64,000 nucleotides of DNA from an uncultured SAR86 cluster bacterium (GTDB taxonomy: Bacteria > Pseudomonadota > Gammaproteobacteria > Magnimaribacterales > Magnimaribacteraceae). Location: positions 209,112 to 273,111 of the forward strand of contig CACJMO010000001.1 of the NCBI GenBank assembly GCA_902594545.1. The letters run 5' to 3'. The notes beneath the pieces were generated by a model that searched no databases, was not told the DNA's origin, and worked only from the letters and a program-made list of their open reading frames with translations. Position 1 is the first letter of the stretch. The number at the start of each line of letters is the position of its first letter. The position numbers were made by a program, and so were the translations under genes. This document shows positions 26,869 through 36,325 of this stretch, one piece after another.

Positions 26869-27516
26869 CTATCTATCTATTATTGCCCACTTTCTTTTCG
26901 TTGCAACTTCCCTCAGATTAGCGTCTGGACTTATTGCAAAAGGAATATGAGAAAATTCTAGAAGCGGAAGATCGTGTATGGAGTCAGAATAAGCATATAT
27001 CTCTTCAAACTCTTGACCATTAGCCCATTCTTCCACCCTTCTTACTTTTTCTTCAGAAAAGTTTGGCTTTCCAAGAACCTTCCCTGTAAATTTTCCTTCA
27101 ACATATTCTGGGTCAGTTCCAAAATTTACATTTATTCCCAATTTCAGACCAATTTCTTTAACTAAAAAAGACAATGAACCAGAAGTGAGGACTCGAAGAT
27201 CATTTTTATGTTTGTCCAATAACTCTTGAGAAAGAGCATCGGTGAATTTATCTACAGTTTCTTGAGTAAACCTTTCAATATCATTCTTAAGATCTTTTAA
27301 ACTTTTTCCAATCAAAGGGCTCAGCAAGAACTCTGAATATTCATCTACATCTAATTTTCCACCTCGATAGTTGTTTGTAAACTCTTCCATCTTAATAAAG
27401 AAGGACGGATCTTTGATAAAACCATTTGTATCCATAAATTTGGTCCACTCAGCTTCTGTGTCACCGTCAAAAAGCGTATCATCTAAATCAAATAAAGCTA
27501 ATTTCATTTTTTTCAT
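26869..27516 (-). CDS. HAD-IB family phosphatase (SerB-like)
   Basis: A 215-residue haloacid-dehalogenase-fold hydrolase. The nucleophile motif is LALFDLDDTLFDGD, motif II is VLTSGSLSF, the Lys is in GKPNFSEEKVRRV, and motif III is YAYSDSIHDLPLL. Subclass IB enzymes include phosphoserine phosphatase, but this group is broader and the substrate is unknown. A HAD gene of this kind next to rppH is also seen in Pseudomonas. It is convergent with gcvP with a 4-base gap and divergent from rppH. Confidence 0.85.
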   Translation of the reverse strand: MKKMKLALFDLDDTLFDGDTEAEWTKFMDTNGFIKDPSFFIKMEEFTNNYRGGKLDVDEYSEFLLSPLIGKSLKDLKNDIERFTQETVDKFTDALSQELLDKHKNDLRVLTSGSLSFLVKEIGLKLGINVNFGTDPEYVEGKFTGKVLGKPNFSEEKVRRVEEWANGQEFEEIYAYSDSIHDLPLLEFSHIPFAISPDANLREVATKRKWAIIDR

Positions 27517-27549
27517 TATTATAGTTAAAAGAAAATTGGATTCTGAAAA

Positions 27550-28053
27550 ATGACATTATACAGACCAAATGTAGGCATTATTATCTGTAACGATGAAGGT
27601 AAGTTGTTATGGTGTAAAAGAAAATCAGGGGACGGATGGCAGTTTCCACAGGGAGGTATAGACGAGTACGAAGCTCCGTTAGAAGCTGTAATAAGGGAAA
27701 CTTATGAGGAAGTAGGCATAGAAGAGAATAAACTAAAATTTATCAAAGAAAATGATAGGTGGATCAACTATGATGTTCCTAAAGAAAAAATTCCTAAATA
27801 TTTCTCTCTAAAAAATAGAAAATTTAAGGGCCAATCTCAAAAATGGTTCCTAGCTAAGTACCTTGGATTGGATGAAGAAATTAATCTTTCTTTGCACAAT
27901 CAAATTGAATTTACGGATTGGATCTGGGCTAGTTATTGGCATCCAATTGCAGCAGGAGTAGAGTTCAAAAGGAGTGCCTATAGAGAAGTCTTAACTGACT
28001 TTCTTCCTTTCTACAGAAAATATATCAAGGCTAATTTTTTACGTCGAAGGTAA
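27550..28053 (+). CDS. rppH: RNA pyrophosphohydrolase RppH
   Basis: Nudix hydrolase that removes pyrophosphate from the 5' end of mRNAs and starts RNase E decay. The 167-residue protein begins YRPNVGIIICN, has the RppH-specific WQFPQGGID, and the Nudix box from the GGID glycines to ETYEEVGI. QKWFLAKYLG and EFKRSAYREVL are also family-typical. Its 3' end overlaps the convergent TANGO2-like gene by 23 bases. In Pseudomonas ptsP normally follows; here it is absent. Confidence 0.95.
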   Translation: MTLYRPNVGIIICNDEGKLLWCKRKSGDGWQFPQGGIDEYEAPLEAVIRETYEEVGIEENKLKFIKENDRWINYDVPKEKIPKYFSLKNRKFKGQSQKWFLAKYLGLDEEINLSLHNQIEFTDWIWASYWHPIAAGVEFKRSAYREVLTDFLPFYRKYIKANFLRRR

Positions 28054-28804
28054 ACTGGACAGATCTGCCCTCTACTCCTTCTTTGAGATAGGTTTGCTCC
28101 AGCATCTTTACCTCTCCTGAAGGTTCAGTAGAAAAAACCGTTGTACATCTAGTGCCATAGATCGGAGATCTTATAAACCTAAAAGGAATCTCTTCTCCAT
28201 CTCTTACTTTTAACTCTCTTTTAGTTTTTTCGTGCAGGCTTCCATAATCTTTTTTCATCAAGGCTATTGCCTTTGCCTGCGAAAAACCCTCATGAAGCAA
28301 TCCATCAAGATCCATTTTTATTGCTTCAACTTTTTGAGTTGAAGCATTAAGGGTTAAATTTCCTAATGCATGAGTTCCTTCATTCAAAAAAAAGATGCCC
28401 TCCATACGATTACATAAATAGAACAAACCATGTTTATCTCCCACAATAAGGTTAAACCCAGCAAAATTGTCTTTATCAGGTTCTAAATTTTCAAGGTATG
28501 TTTTGGCCGACTCATTTGACTCCAAGAAATCCGTTACCAATGATCCTCGTGATGACTGATATTTGCGATCATTACTCTCCTTGAGATTAGTAATTGCAGC
28601 AAACTTCCCTTCTTTATTAGTCCCCAACCAAGTGCCACCTGCTAGCTCATCTTTTCCTGCAAGGATCAGCTTGTTTGACCACCAATGCATCTGTGTTGTT
28701 TGTCTCTCATGGTACTCATCTCGGTTTGCTACAACCTTAAAAAAATAGGAATCCTTACCATTCCAATCCTTGGATTTGACAACAGATAATGCAATCAAAC
28801 ACAT
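28031..28804 (-). CDS. TANGO2/NRDE family protein
   Basis: A 257-residue protein with the defining N-terminal Cys-leading MCLIALS, the NRDE motif in VVANRDEYHERQT, LAGKDELAGGTWLGTN, and AITNLKE. The N-terminal Cys2 suggests an Ntn-hydrolase-like site. Eukaryotic TANGO2 is implicated in heme or lipid handling; bacterial function is open. It is convergent with rppH (23-base overlap) and divergent from the TSUP gene, so it interrupts the normal rppH-to-lgt run. Confidence 0.9.
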   Translation of the reverse strand: MCLIALSVVKSKDWNGKDSYFFKVVANRDEYHERQTTQMHWWSNKLILAGKDELAGGTWLGTNKEGKFAAITNLKESNDRKYQSSRGSLVTDFLESNESAKTYLENLEPDKDNFAGFNLIVGDKHGLFYLCNRMEGIFFLNEGTHALGNLTLNASTQKVEAIKMDLDGLLHEGFSQAKAIALMKKDYGSLHEKTKRELKVRDGEEIPFRFIRSPIYGTRCTTVFSTEPSGEVKMLEQTYLKEGVEGRSVQFTFDVKN

Positions 28805-28830
28805 AATTTAAAAGGAGATAAGAAACATTA

Positions 28831-29634
28831 ATGATAAAATATATTTACTTGGAAATTCTACTTTACTTCTTGCTTGGAACATTTTCTGGCGTTTTAGCTG
28901 GATTGTTTGGCATTGGAGGAGGAATAATTATTATTCCAACTTTTTTTTATGTATTTTCTTATTTGGGATTTCCACAGGAAATTCTATCACACATGGTCTT
29001 GGGAAGTTCGCTTGGGGTAATTGTCTTTAGCTCGATCTCATCTACCTTCTCCCATAATACTAAAGGAGCTGTAAATTGGGGTCTTATTAAGTTAGTGGTT
29101 CCAAGTATTGTCATTGGTTCTTGCTTAGGCAGTCTTACGGCTGGATATCTTGAAAGCAATACCCTGCAGGGCCTTGTAGCTTTATTTTTAGTTGTTGCTT
29201 CTGTGCAACTTATATTTGAATTTCCGCCGCCGCCGCAGAACCCCCAAACAAATTTAGTAGGTCCAGTCGTAGCAGGTGGTGGAATTGGTTGGCTATCAGG
29301 TGTTTTTGGAATCGGCGGAGGAATATTTTCTGTACCTTACTTTTATCATAGAGGTCTGAAAATGATGAATGCAATAGGTACCTCAGCAGCTTGTGGTATA
29401 CCTATAGCTGTTGCTGGATCAATTTCCTATATGATTATCGGGATAGACAGTATCGATCTTCCTCAAAACAGTATAGGCTATGTATATCTCCCTGCCACCA
29501 TCATTGTCGGCCTTACGAGTTCAATTACAGCGAAATATGGAGTTAATATAGCTCATAGGATGAAGCAGAAAAAATTAAGAATAGCTTTTGCGTTTTTGGT
29601 TATGATAATGGCTCTTAACCTTTTAATGCGCTAA
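28831..29634 (+). CDS. TSUP family permease (TauE/SafE type)
   Basis: A 267-residue membrane protein with about eight helices in two repeats; each repeat carries the family signature, first GVLAGLFGIGGGIIIIP and then GWLSGVFGIGGGIFSVP. The family transports sulfite, sulfoacetate and other anions; the substrate here is unknown. A TSUP gene upstream of lgt is a known gammaproteobacterial arrangement. The stop overlaps the next start (TAATG). Confidence 0.9.
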   Translation: MIKYIYLEILLYFLLGTFSGVLAGLFGIGGGIIIIPTFFYVFSYLGFPQEILSHMVLGSSLGVIVFSSISSTFSHNTKGAVNWGLIKLVVPSIVIGSCLGSLTAGYLESNTLQGLVALFLVVASVQLIFEFPPPPQNPQTNLVGPVVAGGGIGWLSGVFGIGGGIFSVPYFYHRGLKMMNAIGTSAACGIPIAVAGSISYMIIGIDSIDLPQNSIGYVYLPATIIVGLTSSITAKYGVNIAHRMKQKKLRIAFAFLVMIMALNLLMR

Positions 29635-29891
29635 TGAATAATAAAAACAAGAAATACTGGAAGTCTAATCTCAAGATTGTTTTTTCTCTTTTGATAATTT
29701 GGTTCGTATCTTCTTTTGGTTTTGGAATTTTGTTTTCAGACTATCTTGATCAATTCCAATTAGGAGGCTTCAAGCTGGGATTCTGGTTTGCTCAACAAGG
29801 AAGTATTTACGTGTTTGTTATCTTAATATTCCTTTATGTCTGGTTGATGAAAAGACTGGATAAGAGACTATCTGAGGAGGAAGATAAGTGA
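29634..29891 (+). CDS. DUF4212 small subunit of a sodium:solute symporter
   Basis: An 85-residue protein with two membrane helices. YWKSNLKIVFSLLIIWFVSSFG, then GFWFAQQGSIYVFVILIF followed by a charged tail, is the DUF4212 pattern. These small proteins are encoded directly ahead of VC_2705-type acetate/solute symporters and are thought to be their accessory subunit. It overlaps the symporter start by 4 bases. Confidence 0.9.
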   Translation: MNNKNKKYWKSNLKIVFSLLIIWFVSSFGFGILFSDYLDQFQLGGFKLGFWFAQQGSIYVFVILIFLYVWLMKRLDKRLSEEEDK

Positions 29892-31636
29892 GCACTCAGG
29901 TTCTAACTTATCTTTTTGTAGGGGCTTCTTTTGCTCTATATATAGGCATTGCTATTTGGTCCAAAGCGCAATCTACAAATGACTTTTATGTTGCGGGTAA
30001 GGGTGTGCATCCTGTTGCTAATGGAATGGCAACAGCAGCTGACTGGATGTCGGCAGCTTCTTTCTTGTCTATGGCAGGTTTAATAGCATTTTTAGGTAAA
30101 GATGGTTCTGTTTATTTGATGGGCTGGACAGGAGGCTATGTATTACTTGCGCTTCTTCTAGCACCTTATCTTAGAAAATTTGGAAAGTTCACAGTCCCTG
30201 ACTTCATAGGTGAGCGCTACTACTCCAAAACAGCAAGAAAATTAGCTGTTCTCTGTTTAATCTTCATATCATTTACCTACATAGCCGGACAAATGAGAGG
30301 AGTTGGTATTGTCTTTTCAAGATTTTTGGAAGTGGATATCAATACTGGAGTAATTGTTGGTATGGCCATTGTCTTCTTCTATGCAGTTCTCGGCGGAATG
30401 AAAGGCATTACATACACTCAAGTAGCGCAGTATTGTGTTCTGATTTTTGCCTATCTTGTTCCAGCTATTTTCATATCCATACTCATGACTGGCGAGGTTA
30501 TGCCTCAAGTTGGCTTCGGCAGTAAGCTTGTTGATAGTGATATTTATCTGCTAGACAAGCTAGATCAAGTAACAAAAGACCTAGGTTTCACTGCTTACAC
30601 AGAAAATGTTAAGAGCAACATTGATATATTTTGTATCACAGCTGCTTTAATGTTTGGCACGGCAGGCTTGCCCCATGTAATTGTTAGATTCTTTACTGTT
30701 CCAAATGTGGGAGCAGCTCGTCAATCAGCTGGGTATGCTCTTATCTTTATTGCTCTTTTATATACGACAGCCCCTGCAGTATCAGCTTTTGCCAGAATGA
30801 ATTTAATTGATTCCATTCAGGATCAACCTTACAGCTCGTCCCCATCTTGGTTTAAAAACTGGGAAGAAATAGGATTAATTGCTTGGAAAGATAAAAATGA
30901 AGATCAAAAAATACAGTACTCATCAGGCAATGCTCTTGAAAACATAAAGCCTAACTACATTGAAGGAAAAGGTTCTAGTGGAGAAAGAATGTTAGCGAAC
31001 AATCCTGATCTATCAAATGAAAATGAGGTCTACATAGATAGAGACATAATAGTACTAGCTAACCCAGAAATAGCTCAACTACCCGGTTGGGTAATAGCGC
31101 TTGTAGCTGCTGGAGGATTAGCAGCTGCTCTATCTACTGCTGCTGGACTGCTGCTGGTGATTTCCTCTTCAATATCGCATGATCTTTTGAAAAAAACCTA
31201 CATGCCGCAAATTACAGAAAAACAAGAATTGAGATATGCCAGAATTGCTGCAGCCATTGCTATAGGTATTGCTGGTATTTTTGGAATATATCCCCCTGCT
31301 TTCGTTGCTCAAGTGGTAGCCTTTGCATTTGGTTTAGCTGCTGCAACTTTTTTTCCAGCTCTATTCCTTGGAATCTTCTACAAAAGGTTAAACAAGGAAG
31401 GGGCGGTGATTGGAATGATGGCTGGCCTTATTTTTACCGCCACTTATATTATTTATTTTAAATTTATAAACCCTACTCTTAATTCAGATGAGTATTGGCT
31501 GTTTGGTATTTCTCCTGAAGGAATTGGATTTCTTGGTATGCTCTTAAACCTATCTCTTGCCCTGATATTGTCGAGTTTCTACGAACCCCCTCCAGAAGAA
31601 GTAATTGAAATGGTCGATGAAATTAGAAGGCCTTAA
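29888..31636 (+). CDS. Sodium:solute symporter, VC_2705/ActP-like
   Basis: A 582-residue polytopic symporter with about 13 helices of the SSS family. The start is GTG at 29888. DFYVAGKGVHPVANGMATAADWMSAA near the N-terminus is typical of the acetate-permease-like branch, and GLAAALSTAAGLLLVISSSISHDL is the C-terminal signature. A long soluble insert (about 305-390, hydrophilic with NPDLSNENEVYIDRDI) separates two helices, as in this subfamily. Likely a carboxylate, such as acetate, enters with Na+. It overlaps lgt by one base. Confidence 0.9.
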   Translation: MSTQVLTYLFVGASFALYIGIAIWSKAQSTNDFYVAGKGVHPVANGMATAADWMSAASFLSMAGLIAFLGKDGSVYLMGWTGGYVLLALLLAPYLRKFGKFTVPDFIGERYYSKTARKLAVLCLIFISFTYIAGQMRGVGIVFSRFLEVDINTGVIVGMAIVFFYAVLGGMKGITYTQVAQYCVLIFAYLVPAIFISILMTGEVMPQVGFGSKLVDSDIYLLDKLDQVTKDLGFTAYTENVKSNIDIFCITAALMFGTAGLPHVIVRFFTVPNVGAARQSAGYALIFIALLYTTAPAVSAFARMNLIDSIQDQPYSSSPSWFKNWEEIGLIAWKDKNEDQKIQYSSGNALENIKPNYIEGKGSSGERMLANNPDLSNENEVYIDRDIIVLANPEIAQLPGWVIALVAAGGLAAALSTAAGLLLVISSSISHDLLKKTYMPQITEKQELRYARIAAAIAIGIAGIFGIYPPAFVAQVVAFAFGLAAATFFPALFLGIFYKRLNKEGAVIGMMAGLIFTATYIIYFKFINPTLNSDEYWLFGISPEGIGFLGMLLNLSLALILSSFYEPPPEEVIEMVDEIRRP

Positions 31637-32406
31637 TGTTAATCCCTGAAATAGACCCTATTGCTCTTCAAATTGGTCCTATCGCTATTAGATGGTACGG
31701 ACTGACTTGGCTAGCAGCTTTTTCAACAATCTATTTTCTTATAAATAGGTATCAAAAAGATCTAAACAGTGAACAAGTGAGTGACTTGATGTTCTATAGC
31801 TTGTTAGGTGCAATCATAGGAGGAAGGGCTGGATACATTTTTTTCTACTCCATAGACCAATTCTTCGCTAACCCGTTATCTTTATTTTTTATTTGGGAAG
31901 GAGGTTTGTCATTTCATGGAGGCCTTTTAGGGGTTTTAGTAGCATGTTATTTTCAATCTAAAACATTAAATGTAACTTTCTTTTGGTTGATGGATAAAGT
32001 TGCTACCTATGTACCGCCTGGTCTTGGACTTGTCAGGCTTGGTAATTTTATGAATTCTGAACTCCTTGGCAGGCCCACGGAAATGAGTTGGGGAGTAATC
32101 TTTCCTTCAGACCCTTTGGGCTTAACAAGACATCCCTCTCAACTCTATCAAGCTTTTGGTGAAGGAATTGTATTGTTTATTTACTTACTATGGGTGTCTA
32201 AGAAAGAACAACCTGTAGGATATATATCTGGTCAGTTTTTATTAGGTTATGGATCTATAAGGTTTGTTACAGAGATTTTTAGAATGCCCGATCAGCATAT
32301 TGGATTTGTTGCATTTGAAGCCATAACAAGAGGTCAAATGCTTTCAGTTCCAATGATAGTAATTGGTTTATTTCTAATTTATCATTCTCAAACAAGACAA
32401 GTATGA
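31636..32406 (+). CDS. lgt: Prolipoprotein diacylglyceryl transferase Lgt
   Basis: Inner-membrane enzyme that puts diacylglycerol on the lipobox cysteine of prolipoproteins. The 256-residue protein has about seven helices, the conserved IRWYGL near the N-terminus, [13 protein letters not shown] with the essential His, the signature [16 protein letters not shown], and [13 protein letters not shown]. It is slightly shorter than the E. coli protein. thyA and folA follow, the usual gammaproteobacterial order. Confidence 0.95.
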   Translation: MLIPEIDPIALQIGPIAIRWYGLTWLAAFSTIYFLINRYQKDLNSEQVSDLMFYSLLGAIIGGRAGYIFFYSIDQFFANPLSLFFIWEGGLSFHGGLLGVLVACYFQSKTLNVTFFWLMDKVATYVPPGLGLVRLGNFMNSELLGRPTEMSWGVIFPSDPLGLTRHPSQLYQAFGEGIVLFIYLLWVSKKEQPVGYISGQFLLGYGSIRFVTEIFRMPDQHIGFVAFEAITRGQMLSVPMIVIGLFLIYHSQTRQV

Positions 32407-32410
32407 ATTG

Positions 32411-33313
32411 ATGAAGCAATATCTAGACTTACTCAAAGAAATCAAAGACAAGGGTGTCAGAAAAGAAGATAGGACCGGTACTGGAACAATCAGTATTTTC
32501 GGTCATCAGATGAGGTTCGATCTTCAAGAAGGTTTTCCTTTAGTAACCACCAAGAAAGTAAATTTTGACTCTATCTTACATGAGCTTTTGTGGTTTGTTA
32601 GGGGTGATACAAATATTGAATATCTAGTAAAAAATAAAGTTAATATTTGGAATGAGTGGCCTTTTAAGAGCTGGCTTGAGAAGACCAATCAATTACAAGA
32701 TATAGAAATGCATTCAGAGGAATGGAAAGAAAAGCTAAATGAGTTCGTTGATAAAATTAAAAATAGTGAAGCTTTTGCAAGAGAATATGGTGATCTAGGG
32801 CCTGTTTATGGAAAACAGTGGAGAGACTTCGAAGGTGTTGATCAATTGAATCAGGTCATAGAGGACTTAAAAACTAATCCAAATTCAAGAAGGCATATTG
32901 TTTCAGCATGGAATCCAAAAGAAATTCCTGTAATGATTAAATCTGGTCTTCCTCCTTGCCATACTCTTTTTCAATTTTATGTGAGTGAAGGAAAGCTCTC
33001 ATGTCAGTTATATCAGCGAAGTGCAGATGTTTTTCTGGGCGTGCCATACAACATTGCATCCTACGCGCTGCTCACATGTATGATCGCTTCTGTGATAGAC
33101 CTTGTTCCAGGTGAATTTGTTCATTCTTTAGGAGATACACATATTTACTTAAATCATCTAGAGCAAGTAGATGAACAACTTTCAAGAGATCCTCATAGAT
33201 TACCTAAAATAGAAATCAATAAAAAAACTTCTCTATTTGATTACGAATATGAAGATTTTGAACTTATAGAATATAAGTCTCATCCCTTCATTAGCGCACC
33301 AATTGCAGTCTGA
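32411..33313 (+). CDS. thyA: Thymidylate synthase ThyA
   Basis: Makes dTMP from dUMP and methylene-tetrahydrofolate. [20 protein letters not shown], the nucleophile Cys in [12 protein letters not shown], and [21 protein letters not shown] are canonical. At 300 residues it is longer than the 264-residue E. coli protein because of an insert around 85-130 ([18 protein letters not shown] and on), like the Lactobacillus casei form. The ATG at 32411 is used; a TTG just before it is in frame. It overlaps folA by one base. Confidence 0.95.
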   Translation: MKQYLDLLKEIKDKGVRKEDRTGTGTISIFGHQMRFDLQEGFPLVTTKKVNFDSILHELLWFVRGDTNIEYLVKNKVNIWNEWPFKSWLEKTNQLQDIEMHSEEWKEKLNEFVDKIKNSEAFAREYGDLGPVYGKQWRDFEGVDQLNQVIEDLKTNPNSRRHIVSAWNPKEIPVMIKSGLPPCHTLFQFYVSEGKLSCQLYQRSADVFLGVPYNIASYALLTCMIASVIDLVPGEFVHSLGDTHIYLNHLEQVDEQLSRDPHRLPKIEINKKTSLFDYEYEDFELIEYKSHPFISAPIAV

Positions 33314-33792
33314 TGGAAATCATATTGATAGCTGCCGTTGACAAAAATCTAGCTATTGGAAAAAATGGCCAGATACCTTGGAGAATATCTGAAGACCTTC
33401 GGTTTTTTAAAGAAAAGACAGAAGGGACAGCAATTATCATGGGAAGAGCCACTTTTGATTCTATAGGCCGTCCACTGCCAAATAGAAAAAACATTGTTAT
33501 GACTAGAACTCCGAAAAATAGAGAGGGAGTTATAGAAGTTAAGTCTGTTAATGAAGCGTTAGCTGAAGCTCGAGAATTCTCAGATAGAATAAATATTATT
33601 GGTGGCGAATATATATACAAGGAATTTCTAAACTCAGCAACAAAACTCCTAATTACTGAAGTAAATCTAGAAGTAAATGCTCCAGATGCTTTCTTTCCAA
33701 AGTGGGATTCGTCTCAATGGAAAGAGTTGTCTAGAAGAGAAAGCTCAGAAGATAATATAGATTTTAGCTTTGTTGAATATATAAAGAGTTAA
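33313..33792 (+). CDS. folA: Dihydrofolate reductase FolA
   Basis: Regenerates tetrahydrofolate used by ThyA. It has 159 residues, with AAVDKNLAIGKNGQIPWRISEDLRFF (catalytic acid in SEDL), MGRATFDSIGRPLPNRKNIV and INIIGGEYIYKEF of the NADPH site. thyA-folA coupling is functional, since ThyA oxidises the folate that FolA reduces. The stop shares TTAA with the convergent TPR gene. Confidence 0.95.
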   Translation: MEIILIAAVDKNLAIGKNGQIPWRISEDLRFFKEKTEGTAIIMGRATFDSIGRPLPNRKNIVMTRTPKNREGVIEVKSVNEALAEAREFSDRINIIGGEYIYKEFLNSATKLLITEVNLEVNAPDAFFPKWDSSQWKELSRRESSEDNIDFSFVEYIKS

Positions 33793-35252
33793 ACTCCAAG
33801 GGCTTTTCTTTTAAGCTTTAATGCTTCGACCCTTTCCTCTTCACCTTCAGTATAGGTTACCCACTTACGGGCCTGATCTTGTACTCTTTTCTTTTTCTCT
33901 TTTTGCTTTTCTTTCTTATCATCAAATTGATTTTCAGCCACGTCGATACATTTTCTGAAGGACTCAATAGCCGATTCCCATTTTTGATTCTCAAAGTTGA
34001 TCTGTCCAAGCAGCATATAAGCTGCAGCTTCATCCTTTAACTTACCCTTTTTGATACCTTCTTTGATAGATTTCTCAGCTAGGTCAAATTCATCTAAACT
34101 GAAATGGACTTGTCCTAAGAAAATAAAAAGTTCACCTTCTTTTGATTTACTAGCTGCCTGCTGATAATAAGGCTTAGCCCTTTCTAGTTCCTTTGCAGCA
34201 TGCCAATATTGAGCAGCGGCTTTTAAAGTCTTTTCTTCTTTTTTAACTATTCCTTGATTTAATCCATCTTCAATTACTTTTGCTGCCTTACGAGGATTTT
34301 CAAACATGAAGAGTAGCTGTGAAAGAGCTGTGAATTCCCTTTGCTTATCCAACAACCTATCATCATAAGCAGCTTCTAGAGCACCCATCTGGTCAAGCTG
34401 TCTATCCTTCTGTCCATAAAGCCCCGACAGATTTGTCCAATATCTCTTCTTAGGATAATGTTGAACAAGAATTTCATAGATTGGAAGTACTTCTAAATCT
34501 TTCTTAAGTTCTGAGTAAAGAGCCATTTTCAACAGATAATGATTTTCTTTTGCAACACCTTTCCTAGTTTCACCAGTTTCTATCATCTCACCAGTTTCAT
34601 TTCCTTCTTCATCTAGTACCGCAACCTTTATAGGTATATCTCTGGATTCTTGGATGTCTATGGCTGTATCTACGGCTTCTACCGATTTTTGATAATCTTC
34701 TATTTGGTAGTAGGCCTGAGCTAAGAGGCCATATCCATCTGAACTAGGCTCCTCTTCATTGTCCAACCACTCTAAGAGGTAGCCAATGGATGTTTTATAA
34801 TCCTCAGCTATGTATGCTAGCTGAGATAAGGAATAAATTGCACCTTGCCTTTCTTGATCATTGGAATCTTCTTCAGCAATTAAATTTTTATAAGCAGTTT
34901 CAGCTAACCCGTATTTTTCTTGAGAGAAATATATATATCCCTGATAGTAGTACATTTTCGATCTATCGGTACTAGTAAATTTTGAGTCAGGCATTGCAAC
35001 AGGCTCCAAGGCTAGCAATGCTTCTTGCCACTGCTCAGCTTCAATAAAAGGGACAATGGTCTGCAATATTCTTTGCATTTTTTTGCTAGGCAACTTGGTA
35101 CGTCTTCTTTTCTTTTTCTTTTTCTTTTCGTCTTCAGCTGCTTCTAGGGAAGATCCTTTATAGTCTAAAGGAGCTACACCTAAAGTGACAGGCAATAAAC
35201 TAATCACAGTTGATATTAGAAGGATTTTTATCGGGTAACTTAATTTAATCAT
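33789..35252 (-). CDS. TPR-repeat protein of the TonB cluster
   Basis: A protein of about 487 residues with an N-terminal signal/anchor (IKILLISTVISLLPVTLG), a very basic stretch (EKKKKKKRRRTK) and then TPR repeats from about residue 95 to 450, for example YYQGYIYFSQEKYGLAETAYK and AYMLLGQINFENQKWESAIE. Periplasmic TPR proteins close TonB2-type clusters in Vibrio and other marine gammaproteobacteria, where they are needed for transport through the TonB2 system. The ATG at 35252 avoids overlap with tonB; the frame is open slightly further upstream. Confidence 0.85.
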   Translation of the reverse strand: MIKLSYPIKILLISTVISLLPVTLGVAPLDYKGSSLEAAEDEKKKKKKRRRTKLPSKKMQRILQTIVPFIEAEQWQEALLALEPVAMPDSKFTSTDRSKMYYYQGYIYFSQEKYGLAETAYKNLIAEEDSNDQERQGAIYSLSQLAYIAEDYKTSIGYLLEWLDNEEEPSSDGYGLLAQAYYQIEDYQKSVEAVDTAIDIQESRDIPIKVAVLDEEGNETGEMIETGETRKGVAKENHYLLKMALYSELKKDLEVLPIYEILVQHYPKKRYWTNLSGLYGQKDRQLDQMGALEAAYDDRLLDKQREFTALSQLLFMFENPRKAAKVIEDGLNQGIVKKEEKTLKAAAQYWHAAKELERAKPYYQQAASKSKEGELFIFLGQVHFSLDEFDLAEKSIKEGIKKGKLKDEAAAYMLLGQINFENQKWESAIESFRKCIDVAENQFDDKKEKQKEKKKRVQDQARKWVTYTEGEEERVEALKLKRKALGV

Positions 35253-35257
35253 AATTA

Positions 35258-35899
35258 CTACGCACAACCCTCAGGAGTATAGTCTGCAGGCTTATTAGGG
35301 TCTTCAATTTTAAAAACTATTATAGTCCTTACATTGGGTACCTCTATTGCCTCACCGTCTCTAATCTGAGGTTTATATTTATATTTTAAAGCGGATCTCA
35401 TTGCCGCACGATCAAAAATTCCTGGCGGTATCGCCCACTCTACTTCTGGTTCTTTTGTTGAGCCTACTTTAGTCACTGTAAATTTGAGCATAACGCAACC
35501 TTCAATACCTCTTTCTAAAGCCCTTCTAGGATATACCGGTGGGACTTGAAATATTGGTACATAAGAGCCATCTGCAAAAACACCTGCTTTTTTTCCTTTA
35601 AAGCCTAAATTAGGTCTTGCAGCTGAAGTGTCCAAGTCTGCTGGAGGCGTCATATCGAATTCAGGAGGCATCGTCTCAGGCGGGGGCTCTTCTTCTTGAG
35701 GGCGCTCCATATCCATCATAAGCTCAAGCTCCCTTTCTGGCATTGTCACATCTGCAATCTTTATTGATTTATCATCCAGCTGGACATCACCTACATCTAT
35801 TAGCCATTGCATAATATAAAAAATGGCAACAGTAAGAAGTAGAGAGCCTGTTAAGGTTGCCCCTAACATTTTTAAATTTTGTTCAGCAAAAAATCCCAT
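35258..35899 (-). CDS. tonB: TonB-like energy transducer
   Basis: A 213-residue protein with one N-terminal helix (about 11-33), a short proline/glutamate linker (ERPQEEEPPPETMPPEFD) and a TonB C-terminal domain (about 115-205) with PPVYPRRALERGIEGCVMLK. The periplasmic linker is much shorter than in E. coli TonB, typical of TonB2 proteins that work with a TPR partner. It couples the ExbB/ExbD proton channel to outer-membrane TonB-dependent receptors; no receptor gene is in the window. Confidence 0.92.
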   Translation of the reverse strand: MGFFAEQNLKMLGATLTGSLLLTVAIFYIMQWLIDVGDVQLDDKSIKIADVTMPERELELMMDMERPQEEEPPPETMPPEFDMTPPADLDTSAARPNLGFKGKKAGVFADGSYVPIFQVPPVYPRRALERGIEGCVMLKFTVTKVGSTKEPEVEWAIPPGIFDRAAMRSALKYKYKPQIRDGEAIEVPNVRTIIVFKIEDPNKPADYTPEGCA

Positions 35900-35904
35900 T
35901 TATT

Positions 35905-36315
35905 TTAAAATTTAGGTTCTGAGGCAAGAGAAATTGCATATACACCCGCCTCTCTAGATTGATCCATTACTTGGATAATAGCATCGGCCTGAGCTTTTTC
36001 ATCGGCCTGAATAACGACAGATCCCTGAGGATTGTCCGCTAAGAGCTTAGTTATATTTGCCTTAACCTGTCTAACATCAACCCTTCGACCATCTATCCAT
36101 ATGTCATTGGTTGCTCCAATGGCAATAAGGATAGCGGCATTTTCCTGAATATTTGAAGTCTCAGCATCTGGTCTATTTACTTCTAGACCAGGCTCTTTGA
36201 TGAAATTCGCTGTGACAATGAAAAATATAAGAAGAATAAAGACTACATCCAACATTGGAGTCAAATTAATATCTTCTTCTTCTGCTACAGCGCTACTTAT
36301 TGGTGATCTTCTCAT
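35905..36315 (-). CDS. exbD: ExbD-type proton channel subunit
   Basis: A 136-residue protein with a cytoplasmic N-terminus, one membrane helix carrying the essential Asp in NLTPMLDVVFILLIFFIV, and a periplasmic domain. I set the start at the ATG at 36315 (MRRSPISSAVAEEED), which has AGGAA 8 bases upstream; the frame is open from a TTG at 36348 overlapping exbB. It pairs with ExbB to harvest proton motive force for TonB. Confidence 0.93.
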   Translation of the reverse strand: MRRSPISSAVAEEEDINLTPMLDVVFILLIFFIVTANFIKEPGLEVNRPDAETSNIQENAAILIAIGATNDIWIDGRRVDVRQVKANITKLLADNPQGSVVIQADEKAQADAIIQVMDQSREAGVYAISLASEPKF

Positions 36316-36325
36316 AACAAATTTC

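Noticed and set aside
29224-29237. CCG-type triplet repeat in the TSUP gene
   Set aside because: Only four proline codons in a loop between the two halves of the permease; no sign of phase-variable length.
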